Below, piece after piece: positions 35,992-45,181 of a DNA stretch of 64,000 bases. Under the pieces are notes generated by a model. That model ran no database searches, was not told the origin of the DNA, and saw only the letters and a program-made list of their open reading frames with translations. Position numbers and translations under genes: made by a program. The DNA comes from JASLMY01 sp965226475 (GTDB taxonomy: Bacteria; Pseudomonadota; Alphaproteobacteria; GCA-2731375). Location of the stretch: assembly GCA_965226475.1 (NCBI GenBank), contig CBDDDJ010000005.1:186001-250000 (forward strand), read 5' to 3'. How positions within the stretch are numbered: the first letter of the stretch is position 1; every line of letters starts with the position of its first letter.

Positions 35992-36467
35992 GGTGCGACG
36001 GGAGGCCGCTCCAGGATGTCGATGACCGGCGCGAGGCCGTCCGTCTCGCCCGCGATTTCCCGCTCGACGGCCGCGAAAAAACCGAGCGAGTGGTCGAGAA
36101 GGCCCTCTATCGCGGCCCGGTCGCCATCGGGCGCGACCGCCAGCATGGCTTCGAAGGTGTCTTTCAGGCCTGGCGCGCGGGCCCCATGAATCGCCATGTT
36201 TTTGGCCCAGGAAAGGCCGCGCCGGTCAGCGGCCTCCGACACCGCCTCTCGCGTGCGCAGGGGCGCCAGGCCATCGTCGCCGGCGATCCGACGAACAAGC
36301 GGGATCAGCCGCTCCTTGGTTTCGGTCTCCAGGCGGGCGAGCACGCGCCACTTGTGGGCGACTTCTGGGTCCCCGGCGTCCACCGCGAGCGCTTCGAACA
36401 GCGCCTCGCCGTAAGCCTCGCCCTGATAGGCGGCGAGGACGTTCCTGTCGTATTCCTCCGGGCTCAT
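35988..36467 (-). CDS. Ferritin-like domain protein, uncharacterised
   Basis: A 159-residue all-helical protein. The pattern AYQGEAYGEALFEAL and HKWRVLARLETETKERLIPLVRR resembles the metal-binding helices of ferritin/rubrerythrin-like proteins, with Glu residues spaced as metal ligands. The second half is less conserved. It is convergent with the MBL gene (4-bp overlap), and its upstream region abuts the IS5 element. Confidence 0.55.
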   Translation of the reverse strand: MSPEEYDRNVLAAYQGEAYGEALFEALAVDAGDPEVAHKWRVLARLETETKERLIPLVRRIAGDDGLAPLRTREAVSEAADRRGLSWAKNMAIHGARAPGLKDTFEAMLAVAPDGDRAAIEGLLDHSLGFFAAVEREIAGETDGLAPVIDILERPPVAP

Positions 36468-36502
36468 GGTGCGCTCGCCCCCCCCATCGGCCGATCCTTT
36501 CA

Positions 36503-37434
36503 GAGTCCGACTCGAAATGAATCGAGTGTTTTCAGGCTCTTGCGAGACGGCGCGTGAGGAGTTGGATGCTGGCGAGGAAGATCCAGGCCTCGGCGGTCTC
36601 GATGGCCGTCTCGAAGTCCTTGGCCAGCCGCCGGTTTCGATTGAGCCAGGCGAGCGTGCGCTCGACGACCCATCGGCGGGGCAGGAGTTGGAAGCCCTTC
36701 ACGCCCGCGGGACGGTTGACGATCTCCAGCGACCAGCGGCCGATCCGCTTCAGTGCGCCCTCGAGCTTGGGCCCGGCATAGGCGCCGTCGGCGAAGACGT
36801 GGCGCAGGCGGGGAAAGTGGCGGGGGATGGCGGCGAACACCGCCGGCGCGCCGTCGCGGTCCTGGATCTCGGCGCCGTGGACCACGACCGCGACCAGCAG
36901 GCCGCCGGTGTCGGTGAGGATGTGACGCTTGCGGCCCTTGACTTTCTTTCCGGCGTCGAAGCCCCGGATACCGCCGCTTTCCGTGGTTTTTACGCTCTGA
37001 CTGTCGATGATACCGGCCGACGGGCCGGCCGCGCGGCCCTCGGCCTCGCGCGCCGCGACCAGCAGTTGCCGGTTGACCTCGGACCAGGTGCCGTCGTCCC
37101 GCCAGAGATAAAAGTAGCGCTGCACCGTCGAGCGTGGCGGGAAGTCCCGGGGCAGCATGCGCCATGGACAGCCGCTACGCAGTAGGTAGGGGATCGCGTT
37201 CACCACCTCGCGCAATGCCGTCGTCCGAGGCCGTCCCAGCGCTTTGGCGCGAGGCAGCAACGGCTCCAGCACCTTCCATTCTCCATCCGTCAGGTCGCTT
37301 GCGTAGCGCAGCAGGTCGCGTTCATACTTCGGGCGAGTGATTTTGGTCCACATGTTGTGTCTCCCTGGTTGCTAAATACAAACAGTGAATCACAACTGAC
37401 TGAAATCACTCAACTCTTTTCGGGCCAGACACTC
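36503..37434 (-). mobile_element. IS5-family insertion sequence
   Basis: About 930 bp. The ends are inverted: GAGT at 36503 and ACTC to 37434, with a longer match further in (GAGTGTTTTCAG at 36524-36535 against GAGTGATTTCAG read inward at 37411-37400). A short CAGA occurs at both junctions and may be part of a small target duplication. One intact transposase gene fills it. Confidence 0.75.
36532..37353 (-). CDS. IS5-family transposase
   Basis: A 273-residue DDE transposase. The N-terminal DUF4096-like domain reads DLTDGEWKVLEPLLPRAKALGRPRTTALREVVNAIPYLLRSGCPWRMLPRDFPPRSTV. The catalytic residues are in GIIDSQSVKTTE (D), VFADGAYAGPKLE (D) and VVERTLAWLNRNRRLAKDFE (E). The frame is complete. 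Confidence 0.93.
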   Translation of the reverse strand: MWTKITRPKYERDLLRYASDLTDGEWKVLEPLLPRAKALGRPRTTALREVVNAIPYLLRSGCPWRMLPRDFPPRSTVQRYFYLWRDDGTWSEVNRQLLVAAREAEGRAAGPSAGIIDSQSVKTTESGGIRGFDAGKKVKGRKRHILTDTGGLLVAVVVHGAEIQDRDGAPAVFAAIPRHFPRLRHVFADGAYAGPKLEGALKRIGRWSLEIVNRPAGVKGFQLLPRRWVVERTLAWLNRNRRLAKDFETAIETAEAWIFLASIQLLTRRLARA

Positions 37435-37506
37435 AGAGGGCGCGACGCTTTACAACGGTCCCCAAGGACGGCACCTTGGTGGCGACACCAACGGAGGAGC
37501 CCGCCC

Positions 37507-37725
37507 ATGAAAGTCCGGATCGAATACTGCGCGCCTTGAAACTACCTGCCCAGAGCCCTCCGTGCGAGGGAGCGACTGGAGGCGAAGCTCGGCGCCGAGG
37601 TCGAACTGGTGAAGGGACGCGCCGGCATCTTCGACATCCATGTCGACGGCGAGTTGAAATACTCCAAAAAGCAGACTGGCCGCTTCCCGACCGACGAGGA
37701 AGTGGATGCGGTGGGCGCCGTCTGA
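37507..37725 (+). CDS. SelW-like selenoprotein (Rdx family) with in-frame TGA as selenocysteine
   Basis: Read through the TGA at 37537-37539, the gene encodes 72 residues: MKVRIEYCAP-U-NYLPRA, then LEAKLGAEVELVKGRAGIFD, then SKKQTGRFPTDEE. This is the whole Rdx/SelW thioredoxin-like fold with a CxxU redox motif (Cys8, Sec11). Many homologues have Cys at the Sec position. GGAGG lies 9 bases before the ATG. Sequence typical of the family continues in frame for 61 codons after the TGA, and a SECIS-like hairpin follows it at the correct distance. It needs SelA/SelB/SelC from elsewhere. Conventional annotation would miss it or cut it to 10 codons. Confidence 0.9.
37550..37579 (+). promoter_or_regulatory. 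Bacterial-type SECIS hairpin
   Basis: Lower stem CCAG (37550-37553) with CTGG (37576-37579), an internal loop, then upper stem CCCTC (37556-37560) with GAGGG (37566-37570) and the 5-base loop CGTGC. The loop holds a GU dinucleotide at 37562-37563, about 23 bases after the TGA. This matches the architecture bound by SelB. It lies inside the coding sequence, as in bacteria. Confidence 0.75.
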
Positions 37726-37734
37726 GTTCCGCGC

Positions 37735-39168
37735 CTATATCGCCGAGCCCTCCAGGATTTCGATCGGAATCTTGCGCTTGAGATATTGCCCGTCGCCCTC
37801 GACGGCGTGAAACGCGCCGTCCTCGACCATGATTTTGCCGCGCAGCACCGTCAGGCTGGGCCAGGCGGTGACCTCGTGGCCCTCCCAGGGGGTATAGTCG
37901 CTTTCGTGCAGGTCTTCCTTGCGCACGGTGCGGCGGAGCGCGGGATCGAGCACGGTGATGTCGGCGTCGGCGCCCGCCGCCAGCGCGCCCTTGCGGGGGT
38001 ATAGCCCCATGACGCGGGCGGCGTTGGAGGAAACCAGATCGACGAAACGCTCCACCGTATAGCCTCGGTTGGTCACCATCTCGGTGTACATCACCGCGAC
38101 CCGGGGCTCGACGCCCGAGTTGCCGCCGCTGGTGTCGTCGACGCGGGAGCCTTGCGTCTTGACCGAGAGCGAGCAGCAGACCTCGTCGGTGGCGACGACA
38201 TGAATGTTGCCGTCCCGCGCGCCGTCCCAGAGCGCCGCCTGGTCCGCCTTGGACTTCAGCGAGGGGTAGGTGTGGTACATCTGGCCGTTCTCGCGTTTGT
38301 AGTCCTCTTCCGTGAACATCATGTACTGGTGCAAGGTCTCGCCGTAGATCGGCAAGCCCTTCGCGCGGGCTTCCGAGATCGCCGCCACGCCGGTCGCGGC
38401 GCTGACGTGCATCATGTAGAGCGCGGTGCCGGGGATGTTCTCGGCCAGGCGGATGACCCGGCGGAACGACAGGTCCTCCGAGAGCGCGTTGTGCACCTCG
38501 GACAAGTTGTGGAAGCTGGTGCGCTGCTCTCGGAACAGCTTGTCGTACATGTGCATGACGATGTCGTTGTCCTCGGCGTGGATGACGCCGAGCCCGCCCT
38601 CGGCCGAGAGCACCTTGAAGACTTCCCAGATGTCGCCGAAGTCGACCATGCGGCCGCGCCGGCTGGGGGTGATGTCGGTGGTGAAGATCTTCACCGTCGG
38701 GTTGCCGGCCTGGATCGCCTCGCCGATCTGGGGCAGGAGCTCGGGTGGCGGATCGGCCCGCAGCATCAGATGGTAGGCATAGTCGCAGTGGCACTGGCCG
38801 GCCCAGTCGCGATCACGCCGTTCGAAGGTCTGTTGCACGGATTCGCCGGGCTCCCAGAAGGCGAAGTCGATCATCGTCGTGGTGCCGCCGTGGAGCGCCG
38901 CGCGGCTCACCAGGCTGGGCGAGCCGCTCATTGTCGGCTCGCCGCCTTCCTCCAGCGCCGGGATGTGCCAGGCGCAGTGGACGTGCGGGTCGATGCCGCC
39001 CGGCATGACGATTTTGCCCGTGGCGTCGACGACGCGGCCGGCGGCATCGTCGCCAAAGGCGCCTGGCGCGGTGATGGCCTGAATGGTTCCGCCCGCGACG
39101 GCGACATCGGCCGCCTGCACGCCGTTCGGCGTGACGACCCGGTCCCCCCTGATGATGAGATCGAACAT
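37735..39168 (-). CDS. Dihydropyrimidinase / hydantoinase family amidohydrolase
   Basis: A 477-residue cyclic amidohydrolase. It shows MPGGIDPHVHCAWH (metal HxH), GNPTVKIFTTD with the lysine expected to be carbamylated, and IHAEDNDI and MMHVSA carrying further His ligands. The usual DH of the last metal site appears as ATDEVCCS. It hydrolyses hydantoins or dihydropyrimidines. GGAGG lies 8 bases before the ATG at 39168. The catalytic set otherwise looks complete. Confidence 0.92.
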   Translation of the reverse strand: MFDLIIRGDRVVTPNGVQAADVAVAGGTIQAITAPGAFGDDAAGRVVDATGKIVMPGGIDPHVHCAWHIPALEEGGEPTMSGSPSLVSRAALHGGTTTMIDFAFWEPGESVQQTFERRDRDWAGQCHCDYAYHLMLRADPPPELLPQIGEAIQAGNPTVKIFTTDITPSRRGRMVDFGDIWEVFKVLSAEGGLGVIHAEDNDIVMHMYDKLFREQRTSFHNLSEVHNALSEDLSFRRVIRLAENIPGTALYMMHVSAATGVAAISEARAKGLPIYGETLHQYMMFTEEDYKRENGQMYHTYPSLKSKADQAALWDGARDGNIHVVATDEVCCSLSVKTQGSRVDDTSGGNSGVEPRVAVMYTEMVTNRGYTVERFVDLVSSNAARVMGLYPRKGALAAGADADITVLDPALRRTVRKEDLHESDYTPWEGHEVTAWPSLTVLRGKIMVEDGAFHAVEGDGQYLKRKIPIEILEGSAI

Positions 39169-39272
39169 GGCGCTTCCTCCCCGCCGGAATTGTCGTCGAG
39201 GCATCGGGCGAAGTCCAGGCGGCTGGCGGCACGCCCCGGGACGCGGCAGAATAGGCCCGCTTTGGGGAGGCG

Positions 39273-39929
39273 ATGATGGCCGGGACACGACGAACGATCT
39301 GGGGTATCGGCACCAGCCGGACCATCCGGGCACATTGGGCGGCGGCCGAGGTCGGCCTCGACTACGAGACCCGTGCGATCCTGCCGCGCACGGGCGAGAC
39401 CAAGACGGAAGAATTCACCGCCATCAATCCGCGCCAGAAGCTCCCGGTCCTGCAGGACGGCGACCTGACGCTCAGCGAAAGCCTCGCGATTCTCACCTAT
39501 TTGGCCACCACCTACGGCGATCCGGCGACGGGCCTGGTCCCGGTGGAGGCGCGCGAGCGGGCGGCCTACGACGAATGGTGTTTCTTCACGGCGATGGAAC
39601 TGGATGCCACCTCGCTCTACGTGATGCGCCGCCACCATGACCTGACGGAGATCTACGGCGCGGCGCCGGCCGCCGTGGAGGTGGCCCGCGACTATTTCCA
39701 CCGTCAGGCCGCCACGGTCGTGAGCCATCTGGACGACGGCCGGCGCTACCTCATGGGCGAACGCTTCACCGGCGCCGACATCGCGCTTACCTCGACGCTC
39801 GGCATCGCGGAGCGTTACGAGGTCGCGCTCGACGACGCCCTTCTCGCCTATCTCGAACGCACGCGCGCGCGCCCGGCCTTCCGAGCCGCCCGGGCGATCA
39901 ACAATCCCGAGGATCTCGGGCGGGTTTGA
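39273..39929 (+). CDS. Glutathione S-transferase family protein
   Basis: A 218-residue protein. The N-terminal thioredoxin-fold domain reads WGIGTSRTIRAHWAAAEVGLDYE...KTEEFTAINPRQKLPVL...LTLSESLAILTYLA (with the cis-Pro and glutathione-binding ES pair). The helical domain follows (GERFTGADIALTSTLGIAERY). It is divergent from the hydantoinase and 16 bp upstream of a RidA gene. Confidence 0.92.
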   Translation: MMAGTRRTIWGIGTSRTIRAHWAAAEVGLDYETRAILPRTGETKTEEFTAINPRQKLPVLQDGDLTLSESLAILTYLATTYGDPATGLVPVEARERAAYDEWCFFTAMELDATSLYVMRRHHDLTEIYGAAPAAVEVARDYFHRQAATVVSHLDDGRRYLMGERFTGADIALTSTLGIAERYEVALDDALLAYLERTRARPAFRAARAINNPEDLGRV

Positions 39930-39945
39930 AACCGGGGAGGGCGCC

Positions 39946-40362
39946 ATGGCGCGCGATCATCAAGTCTTTCATCACCGCGAGCACGAGAAGAGTCTCGGCT
40001 TCGCCTTCGCCGTCCGAACGGAGGGGATGCTGCATCTCTCCGGCGCCTGTGCCCTCGACGCCGAGGGCCGCGCCGCCGCGCCGGGCGACATGGAAGCCCA
40101 GCTCCGGATCATCTACGCCGACATCGAGACGGCGCTCGCGGCGCACGGTCTCGACCTCGCCGACGTCGTCCGCGAGCGGATCTACGTCACCGACATCCAG
40201 GCCTTCCGCGCCGCCCTGCCGGCCCGGGCGGAGATCTACGCCGCCGCCGCGCCGCCGGCCGCCACCTGGGTCGAGGTTTCGGCCCTGATGCGCCCCGAAT
40301 TCAGAATCGAGATCGAGGTGACGGCGGAATTCGCCAAGGACGGAGAGGAACGCAGCCCGTGA
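39946..40362 (+). CDS. RidA family protein
   Basis: A 138-residue YjgF/YER057c/UK114-fold protein. It shows MLHLSGACALDAEGRAAAPGDMEAQLRIIYADIETALAAHGLDLADVVRERIYVTDI and WVEVSALMRPEFRIEIEVTAEF. The conserved Arg (PEFRIEIE) is at the usual place. RidA proteins hydrolyse reactive enamines and imines; distant members have other roles. Confidence 0.88.
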   Translation: MARDHQVFHHREHEKSLGFAFAVRTEGMLHLSGACALDAEGRAAAPGDMEAQLRIIYADIETALAAHGLDLADVVRERIYVTDIQAFRAALPARAEIYAAAAPPAATWVEVSALMRPEFRIEIEVTAEFAKDGEERSP

Positions 40363-40534
40363 AAAACCCCAGGCGCCTGTCGCTCCCTTCGTACGGGGCG
40401 ACGGAACGCGAGACGCCCCCGATGAGGAAACCACCGACTGGAGAGGCATAGGCGGGAAAACCGAACGTGCGGTTCGGAGGGAGGGGAGGGGAAAACCTTT
40501 CCGACCCCTATCGGGAAGGCGCGAAAAGCGTCGT

Positions 40535-41527
40535 CTACTGGGCGGCACCGGTTGCTTCCAACGTCGCGACCTCTTCTCCCAGCATGTCGAGCAACAGGGC
40601 GATCCAGTTCCCTGGCACGCCCTGCGTAATGAACACCAGGCGGCTCCGGCGGTCCGCGTCCGGCCAGGAATCGAGCCAAGTCAGCGGATGGAGGACGTGC
40701 TGGACGCCGTGGATCACGGCTGGCCGGTCCGGACTCTCGCGGATGTCGAGGATACCCTTGAAGCGCAACAGGTCGCGGCCGCAGTTTTCGCTCAATGTCT
40801 CCAGGAACAGGCTCAACAGCGCCGCCGGGATCGGCTCCTCCCGGACCAATGAGATCGTCTCGATGCCGCCGCCATGGTGGTGGTGAGCGTGATGCCCCGA
40901 CGGTGGGTGGTGGTCGGCGACGGGGGCCAGAAGGCGGGCGGCATCGATGTCGCCGGCGACCGCCTCCACCATTTCGGCCGAGGCGTTGAGGGCACGGAGC
41001 CGCTCGCGCAAGTCCGGCAGCGCCGTCGGCGCCAGGTCGCCCTTGGTCAGCACCAGGGTATCGGCGAGCGCGACCTGGCGGCGGCTCTCCGCGTGCCGCT
41101 CTAGCGTCGCCCGACCGTTCGCCGCATCAACCGTGGCCAGGATGCCGGCGATCTCGATCTCCTCGGCCAGCGACGGGTCGGTCATCAGGGCGTGCAGGAT
41201 CGGCGCTGGCTCGGCCAGGCCCGTCGTCTCCACCACCACGCGGCGGAAGGGTGAAATCTCGCCCCGCCGCCGCCTGGCCAGCAGGTCGCACAAGGTCACC
41301 ACCAAATCGCCCCGCACCTCGCAGCAGAGGCAGCCGCCCGGCAGCGCCACGATTTCCTCCTCGCTCGCCTCCAGCAGATGGTGGTCCAGGGCGATCTCGC
41401 CGAATTCGTTGACGATCACGGCCGTGTCGCGGAATGCGGAATCGCGCAGCAGGGCGGCGAGCAGCGTCGTCTTGCCGCTGCCGAGAAAGCCGGTGATCAC
41501 ATGAACCGGTATCGCCACGGAGGCCAT
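40535..41527 (-). CDS. CobW/COG0523-family GTPase (metallochaperone)
   Basis: A 330-residue P-loop GTPase: GFLGSGKTTLLAALL (Walker A), the CxCC metal motif GCLCCEVRGDL, VVVETTGLAEPAPIL (Walker B), VLTKGDL (G4), a histidine-rich loop DHHPPSGHHAHHHHGGG near residue 215 and the C-terminal CobW_C domain. Such proteins deliver zinc, cobalt or another metal to client enzymes. The His-rich loop suggests zinc. It is divergent from pccB. Confidence 0.94.
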   Translation of the reverse strand: MASVAIPVHVITGFLGSGKTTLLAALLRDSAFRDTAVIVNEFGEIALDHHLLEASEEEIVALPGGCLCCEVRGDLVVTLCDLLARRRRGEISPFRRVVVETTGLAEPAPILHALMTDPSLAEEIEIAGILATVDAANGRATLERHAESRRQVALADTLVLTKGDLAPTALPDLRERLRALNASAEMVEAVAGDIDAARLLAPVADHHPPSGHHAHHHHGGGIETISLVREEPIPAALLSLFLETLSENCGRDLLRFKGILDIRESPDRPAVIHGVQHVLHPLTWLDSWPDADRRSRLVFITQGVPGNWIALLLDMLGEEVATLEATGAAQ

Positions 41528-41638
41528 CCCTCGTTCGCCGTCACCGCGACCATAGCCGCTTGGCGGGCGTTGGCCACTCCCACCCCCGCGCGGAAGCATG
41601 CTAAGAGGCATATCGGCACGAGCCCCGGGGAGGCGTGA

Positions 41639-43171
41639 ATGCGGGACATCATCGAATTGCTGGAGGAAAAACGGGCGCAAGCCCGGCTCGGCGGTGGCAT
41701 GCGACGGATAGAGACGCAGCACGCCAAGGGCAAGCTCACGGCGCGGGAACGTCTCGATGTCCTGCTCGACGAGGGCTCGTTCGAGGAATACGACATGTTC
41801 GTCGAACACCGCAGCCACGATTTTGGCCTCGCGGACTCGACGGTGCCCGGTGACGGCGTGGTCACCGGCTGGGGCACCGTCAACGGCCGCCTGGTCTTCG
41901 TCTTCAGCCAGGATTTCACCGTCTTCGGCGGTTCGCTCTCGGAGGCGCACGCGGAAAAAATCTGCAAGATCATGGACCAGGCGATGAAAGTCGGCGCGCC
42001 GGTCATCGGGCTCAACGATTCCGGCGGCGCCCGCATCCAGGAAGGCGTGGCCTCGCTCGCTGGTTACGCCGAGGTCTTCCAGCGCAACGTGCTGGCCTCG
42101 GGCGTGGTACCGCAGATCTCGCTCGTCATGGGGCCGTGCGCCGGCGGAGCGGTTTATTCCCCGGCCATGACCGACTTCATCTTCATGGTGAAGGACTCGT
42201 CCTACATGTTCGTGACCGGCCCGGACGTGGTCAAGACGGTCACCCAGGAGACCGTCACGCACGAGGAGCTTGGCGGCGCCCTCACCCACGCCAAAATCTC
42301 CGGCGTCGCCGACATGGCCTTCGAAAACGACGTCGAGGCGCTGCTGGAAACCCGCCGTCTGATCGATTTTCTCCCCCTTTCCAACCGCGAACGGGCGCCG
42401 GTCCGGCCGACCGAGGATCCCGTGACCCGGGTCGAGGATTCGCTCGACACCCTCGTGCCCGACAATCCCAACAAGCCCTACGACATCAAGGAGCTGATCG
42501 GAAAGATCGTCGACGAGGGCGACTACTACGAGCTGCAGCCCGATTTCGCCGGCAACATCACCATCGGCCTCGCCCGCCTGGCCGGCGAAACGATCGGCAT
42601 CGTCGCCAACCAACCCCTGGTACTGGCCGGTTGCCTCGATATCGACAGCGCCCGCAAGGCCGGCCGCTTCGTTCGATTTTGCGACTGTTTCGAGATCCCG
42701 ATCCTGACGCTGGTCGACGTGCCGGGCTTCCTCCCCGGCACGGCGCAGGAATACGGCGGTATCATCAAGCATGGGGCCAAACTGCTTTTCGCCTATGCCG
42801 AGGCGACGGTGCCCAAGGTCACGCTGATCACCCGCAAGGCCTATGGTGGCGCCTACGACGTCATGAGCTCCAAGCATTTGCGCGGCGACGTCAACTTCGC
42901 CTGGCCCTCGGCCGAAATCGCGGTGATGGGGCCGAAGGGCGCGGTGGAGATCATTTTCCGCGCGGAACTGGGCGATGGAGAGAAGATGGCGGCCCGCGAG
43001 GCGGAATACCGCGAGAAGTTCGCCAACCCCTTCATCGCCGGCCACCGGGGCTACGTCGACGACGTCATCATGCCACGCAATAGCCGCCGACGGATCGCCC
43101 GTGCCTTCGCCATGCTGAAGGGCAAGCGGTTGGAAAACCCGGCCAAGAAACACGACAACATCCCGCTTTGA
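41639..43171 (+). CDS. pccB: Acyl-CoA carboxylase carboxyltransferase subunit (propionyl-CoA type)
   Basis: A 510-residue crotonase-superfamily carboxyltransferase: KLTARERLDVLLDEGSFEEYDMFVEHRSHDFG and CoA-binding motifs SGGARIQEGVASLAGYAEVF, MGPCAGGAVYSPAMTDF and PKVTLITRKAYGGAYDVMSSKHLRGD. It moves CO2 from biotin to propionyl-CoA, giving methylmalonyl-CoA. It is followed by the biotin carboxylase subunit 14 bp downstream. Confidence 0.95.
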   Translation: MRDIIELLEEKRAQARLGGGMRRIETQHAKGKLTARERLDVLLDEGSFEEYDMFVEHRSHDFGLADSTVPGDGVVTGWGTVNGRLVFVFSQDFTVFGGSLSEAHAEKICKIMDQAMKVGAPVIGLNDSGGARIQEGVASLAGYAEVFQRNVLASGVVPQISLVMGPCAGGAVYSPAMTDFIFMVKDSSYMFVTGPDVVKTVTQETVTHEELGGALTHAKISGVADMAFENDVEALLETRRLIDFLPLSNRERAPVRPTEDPVTRVEDSLDTLVPDNPNKPYDIKELIGKIVDEGDYYELQPDFAGNITIGLARLAGETIGIVANQPLVLAGCLDIDSARKAGRFVRFCDCFEIPILTLVDVPGFLPGTAQEYGGIIKHGAKLLFAYAEATVPKVTLITRKAYGGAYDVMSSKHLRGDVNFAWPSAEIAVMGPKGAVEIIFRAELGDGEKMAAREAEYREKFANPFIAGHRGYVDDVIMPRNSRRRIARAFAMLKGKRLENPAKKHDNIPL

Positions 43172-43185
43172 GGGCAGAAGCCTCC

Positions 43186-45174
43186 ATGTTCTCCAAGATC
43201 CTGATCGCCAACCGGGGCGAGATCGCCTGCCGGATCATCAAGACCGCGCGCCGGATGGGGATCGCCACCGTCGCGGTCTATTCCGCGGCGGACGCGGACG
43301 CGTTGCACGTGCGAATGGCCGACGAGGCGGTCGCCATCGGCGCCGCCCCCTCGGCCGAGAGCTATCTGAACATCGATGCCATCGTTCGGGCCTGCCTCGA
43401 GACCGGGGCAGAGGCGGTCCATCCCGGCTTCGGCTTCCTGGCGGAAAATGCCGGCTTCGCGGACGCGCTCGCCGCCCGCGACATCACCTTCATCGGTCCC
43501 TCGAACCACGCGATTCGGGCGATGGGCGACAAGATCGAAAGCAAGCGCTTGGCGGCGGCCGCGGGCGTCGACGTGGTGCCCGGCCACGCGGAGGCGGTCG
43601 ACGATCCCGAGGAGGCCGTTGCCATCGCGACACGGATTGGCCTGCCGGTGATGCTGAAGGCGACGGCGGGCGGCGGCGGCAAGGGCATGCGGGTCGCCCG
43701 CGACGCCGCCGAAGTCCGCGACGGCCTCGCCTCCGCCCGGAACGAGGCCCGCTCCAGCTTCGGTGACGACCGGGTCTTCGTCGAGAAATACATCGAGCAC
43801 CCGCGCCACATCGAAATCCAGGTGCTGGGCGACGGCAAGGGCAACTGCATTCACCTGGGCGAGCGGGAATGTTCGATCCAGCGCCGCCACCAGAAGGTGG
43901 TCGAGGAGGCGCCGAGCCCGTTCCTCGACGAGGCGACCCGCGCCGCCATGGGCGCGCAGGCCGTCGCGCTGGCCGAGGCCGTCGATTACGCGTCCGCCGG
44001 CACGGTGGAGTTCATCGTCGACCGCGACCGCAACTTCTACTTCCTCGAGATGAACACCCGCCTCCAGGTCGAGCATCCGGTGACGGAAATGACGCTGGGC
44101 ATCGATCTCGTGGAGGAGATGATCCGCATCGCGGCCGGCGAGCCGCTGAGCCTCGCCCAGGACGACGTCCGCTTCCAGGGCTGGGCGATCGAGGCCCGGA
44201 TCTATGCCGAGGATCCGGCGCGCGGCTTCATCCCCTCGGTCGGGAGACTCAGCCGCTGCCGCCCCCCCGAGGAGAACGCGCACGTCCGGGTCGACACCGG
44301 CGTGGTCGAGGGCTCCGAGATCACCATGTTCTACGATCCGATGATAGCAAAACTCGTGACCCACGGGGTCGACCGCGGCCAGGCGATCGACCGCATGAGC
44401 GCGGCGCTGGATGCCTATAGAATTTCCGGGATCCGCCACAACGTCGACTTCCTGGCCGCCATCATGGCGAGCGAACGCTTCCGCGAAGGCCGCTTGAGCA
44501 CGGGTTTCATCGCCGAAAGCTTCGGCGACGCCTTCGCGCCGGCGCCGCCCCGGGGCGAGGCGAGGAATGCCCTGATCGCCGTCGCCGCCATCGTCGGCGC
44601 TGGCCTGGAAGTCCGCGACCGCGCCCTCGGGGGTTCCGGCCTCTGGCCGCGCCCGGGCGGGGAGGAACGCGTGGTGTTGCTGGACCGGGTGGCGACTCCG
44701 GTGACGGTCGGCCTCCAAGGCGACGGGTGGCTCGTGGCCTTCGATGGCGTCGACATGGTCGTCACCGGGCGGTGGCGCCCAGGCGATGATCTCTTCGAGG
44801 GGACCGTGGCTGGCCGCCCGGTAGCCGTGCGGGTGGCGGCCACCGGCAACCACATGACCCTTTCCCATGGCGGACACGTCGTCGCCGGCCGGTACTTGAA
44901 TGCCCGCGCGGCCGAACTGGCGGCCCTGATGCCGGAGAAGGCGCCGCCCGATCTTTCGAATCTGGTCCTCTCTCCGATGGCCGGCCTGGTGGTGGCGATC
45001 CACGTCGCCCCTGGCGAGGAGGTCAAGGCCGGCCAGCCGCTCGCCGTGATCGAGGCGATGAAGATGGAAAACGTGCTGACGGCGGAGCGCGACGGCGAGG
45101 TGGCCGAAGTCCGCGTCGTCGCCGGCGAAAGCCTCGCCGCCGACGACATCATCCTCGAATTCGCCGTCGAATAA
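43186..45174 (+). CDS. pccA: Acyl-CoA carboxylase biotin carboxylase/carrier subunit (propionyl-CoA type)
   Basis: A 662-residue protein. The biotin carboxylase part (residues 1-450) starts FSKILIANRGEIACRII and includes the ATP-grasp loop KATAGGGGKGMR and FLEMNTRLQVEHPVTE. A BT domain follows. The C-terminal biotinyl domain has the acceptor lysine in VIEAMKMENVL near residue 626. The ATG at 43186 is chosen where homology begins; an upstream TTG exists. Confidence 0.96.
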   Translation: MFSKILIANRGEIACRIIKTARRMGIATVAVYSAADADALHVRMADEAVAIGAAPSAESYLNIDAIVRACLETGAEAVHPGFGFLAENAGFADALAARDITFIGPSNHAIRAMGDKIESKRLAAAAGVDVVPGHAEAVDDPEEAVAIATRIGLPVMLKATAGGGGKGMRVARDAAEVRDGLASARNEARSSFGDDRVFVEKYIEHPRHIEIQVLGDGKGNCIHLGERECSIQRRHQKVVEEAPSPFLDEATRAAMGAQAVALAEAVDYASAGTVEFIVDRDRNFYFLEMNTRLQVEHPVTEMTLGIDLVEEMIRIAAGEPLSLAQDDVRFQGWAIEARIYAEDPARGFIPSVGRLSRCRPPEENAHVRVDTGVVEGSEITMFYDPMIAKLVTHGVDRGQAIDRMSAALDAYRISGIRHNVDFLAAIMASERFREGRLSTGFIAESFGDAFAPAPPRGEARNALIAVAAIVGAGLEVRDRALGGSGLWPRPGGEERVVLLDRVATPVTVGLQGDGWLVAFDGVDMVVTGRWRPGDDLFEGTVAGRPVAVRVAATGNHMTLSHGGHVVAGRYLNARAAELAALMPEKAPPDLSNLVLSPMAGLVVAIHVAPGEEVKAGQPLAVIEAMKMENVLTAERDGEVAEVRVVAGESLAADDIILEFAVE

Positions 45175-45181
45175 CCCCGTC

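Noticed and set aside
40440..40500. ACCGAACGTGCGGTTCGGAGG resembling the 3' end of a group II intron domain V
   Set aside because: Only the last dozen bases match. The CCGAAC/GTTCGG hairpin explains it, no maturase or domain VI is present, and the pairing strand of domain V is not there.
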